Source: Elusimicrobiota bacterium (GTDB taxonomy: Bacteria; Elusimicrobiota; Elusimicrobia; FEN-1173). From it: DNA of 6,422 nt. Shown one piece after another: positions 5,563-6,422 of this stretch; position 1 is the stretch's first letter; every line of letters begins with the position of its first letter. Made by a program: the position numbers and the translations under genes. The stretch spans positions 1 through 6,422 of the forward strand of contig PMLF01000116.1 in NCBI GenBank assembly GCA_003158755.1. Direction: 5' to 3'. The notes under the pieces are model-generated. The model ran no database searches, had not been told where the DNA came from, and was given only the letters and a program-made list of their open reading frames with translations.

Positions 5563-6422
5563 TTTTAAGAACGAAGATCTTCGCCCCTTCCTCCCCGTTC
5601 TCATAAACGAGATCAAAGTACTCGGCGTGTCCCGTGTATTCGGCCAATCGGTCGTGTTGTTCCTTCACAAAATCCTTCGCGCCGGGCGTCATCGAGACGT
5701 ACCCGGCGGGCTTCAGGAAAAAATAGCGCGCACCCAACTCCCGCGACCGCCGGACGAACGACTCCAAGGAATCCGACGGAACGAAATGGACCCCCCTCCG
5801 GCCGGCGTAATAGCGGATCTCCGCGATGTCCATGGACACGATCAGGTCTTCCGGCCGGCTGTGTTCCTTGATCCAGAGATGGGACTGATGGGGGATGTCG
5901 GCCGGCTGGGTCATTGATTTCACGAGGATATCGCGAACCTCCCTCCCGTTGGTCGCCAGGATCAAAAGGACGAGCGCCCCGGCGGACGCGGCGCGAAAAC
6001 GGCCGGCAACCATCGACTCGAAACCGGCCATGAACCAAAAAAGGAATAGGGGATAAACCGGGAAAACGAACCTCGGTCCCTGGAAAGGCCAGAGGATGCA
6101 TACGATCCCGTAACCGACGAAATAGACCAAGAGGAACCTTCCGCCGGAGGTCTTCGCCGTACGGACCGCTCCCATCAAGGCCGCCCCTCCCACCATCGCC
6201 ATCAGACCAATTTTCAACCACAGAACATTGGGGAAAAAAGACGGGAAATAAACGAACGTTAGGAGCGTGAGTCCTTTGAAATAAAAATACAGGTTCTCTG
6301 CCGGAATGCGGAGGGCGGACACCGGATCCTGACTCCACAAAGCCCAGCCGCTCCCATGGAAAGAGTAAGAACCCGAAGCGAGTTTGCTCAGGACGAAATA
6401 AGGTGCGACCGTCAATGCGACG
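5531..6422 (-). CDS. GT39/PMT-like (GT-C) membrane glycosyltransferase, C-terminal part
   Basis: The frame is open to the right edge (it reads VALTVAPYFV from 6421), so the N-terminus, where the catalytic GT-C loops normally sit, is missing; a TTG at 6415-6413 is not needed as a start. The visible 296 residues contain about five hydrophobic segments (roughly 49-63, 68-86, 95-113, 117-136 and 143-157 of the fragment). One includes WPFQGPRFVFPVYPLFLFW, resembling the 'R-x-x-x-P-x-x-P' helix of ArnT/PMT-type proteins. A soluble domain of about 135 residues follows, with WIKEHSRPEDLIVS, RYYAGRRGVHFVP and LGARYFFLKPAG. This C-terminal layout is common in bacterial GT39-like proteins that transfer sugars from polyprenyl-phosphate donors outside the cytoplasmic membrane. 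The gene converges on the GT2 gene and overlaps it by 32 bp. The family call is moderate because the catalytic part is not visible. Confidence 0.65.
   Translation of the reverse strand, partial: VALTVAPYFVLSKLASGSYSFHGSGWALWSQDPVSALRIPAENLYFYFKGLTLLTFVYFPSFFPNVLWLKIGLMAMVGGAALMGAVRTAKTSGGRFLLVYFVGYGIVCILWPFQGPRFVFPVYPLFLFWFMAGFESMVAGRFRAASAGALVLLILATNGREVRDILVKSMTQPADIPHQSHLWIKEHSRPEDLIVSMDIAEIRYYAGRRGVHFVPSDSLESFVRRSRELGARYFFLKPAGYVSMTPGAKDFVKEQHDRLAEYTGHAEYFDLVYENGEEGAKIFVLKTISSSPISKG

Noticed and set aside
5572..5583. Perfect 12-bp palindrome CGAAGATCTTCG just after the GT2 stop
   Set aside because: It has no loop or T-tract for a terminator and falls in the coding sequence of the minus-strand gene, where it encodes ordinary residues; probably chance.
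4927..5616. A 229-codon minus-strand frame opposite the GT2 gene
   Set aside because: The sense strand carries a full set of GT2 motifs while this frame shows no recognisable domain.

Overview
The window is a roughly 60% G+C bacterial chromosome segment with tightly packed genes. It carries a housekeeping gene (proline--tRNA ligase) beside a surface-glycan/nucleotide-sugar gene set. The bacterial-type ProRS with its editing insertion, the sugar module and a GT-C-type membrane protein fit a Gram-negative or candidate-phylum bacterium. Nothing here fixes the phylum. I see no integrase, transposase, CRISPR array, tRNA or rRNA.

Layout. (1) Minus strand, 1-145: the first ~48 residues of a protein that looks like the start of a cyclic-nucleotide-binding (Crp-type) domain, cut off by the window edge. 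(2) 152-233: a short intergenic element made of 7-bp-periodic TCAGCNN units facing GCTGANN units, containing a perfect 12-bp inverted repeat. (3) Minus strand, 236-1939: complete proS. (4) 1940-2053: a 114-bp divergent spacer with a fair promoter for proS and a weaker one for the rightward genes. (5) Plus strand, 2054-5562: four overlapping genes that look like one operon: a left-handed beta-helix N-acetyltransferase, a Gfo/Idh/MocA NAD-dependent sugar dehydrogenase, a DegT/DnrJ/EryC1/StrS PLP sugar aminotransferase and a GT2 glycosyltransferase. (6) Minus strand, 5531-6422: the C-terminal part of a multi-spanning GT39/PMT-like membrane glycosyltransferase, overlapping the end of the GT2 gene tail to tail and running off the right edge.

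Working together. Dehydrogenase, aminotransferase and acetyltransferase are the three activities that turn a sugar hydroxyl into an acetamido group (oxidise, transaminate, acetylate), as in the WbpB/WbpE/WbpD and WlbA/WlbC/WlbB systems acting at C3 of a UDP-GlcNAc-derived uronic acid. The GT2 enzyme probably transfers the finished sugar or a partner sugar onto a lipid carrier or glycan. The neighbouring GT-C-like protein could use a lipid-linked sugar. The exact sugar is not determined by the sequence: the 6-dehydrogenase and epimerase that would complete a WbpA-to-WbpI-type pathway are not in the window. No stretch over 300 bases lacks a gene.
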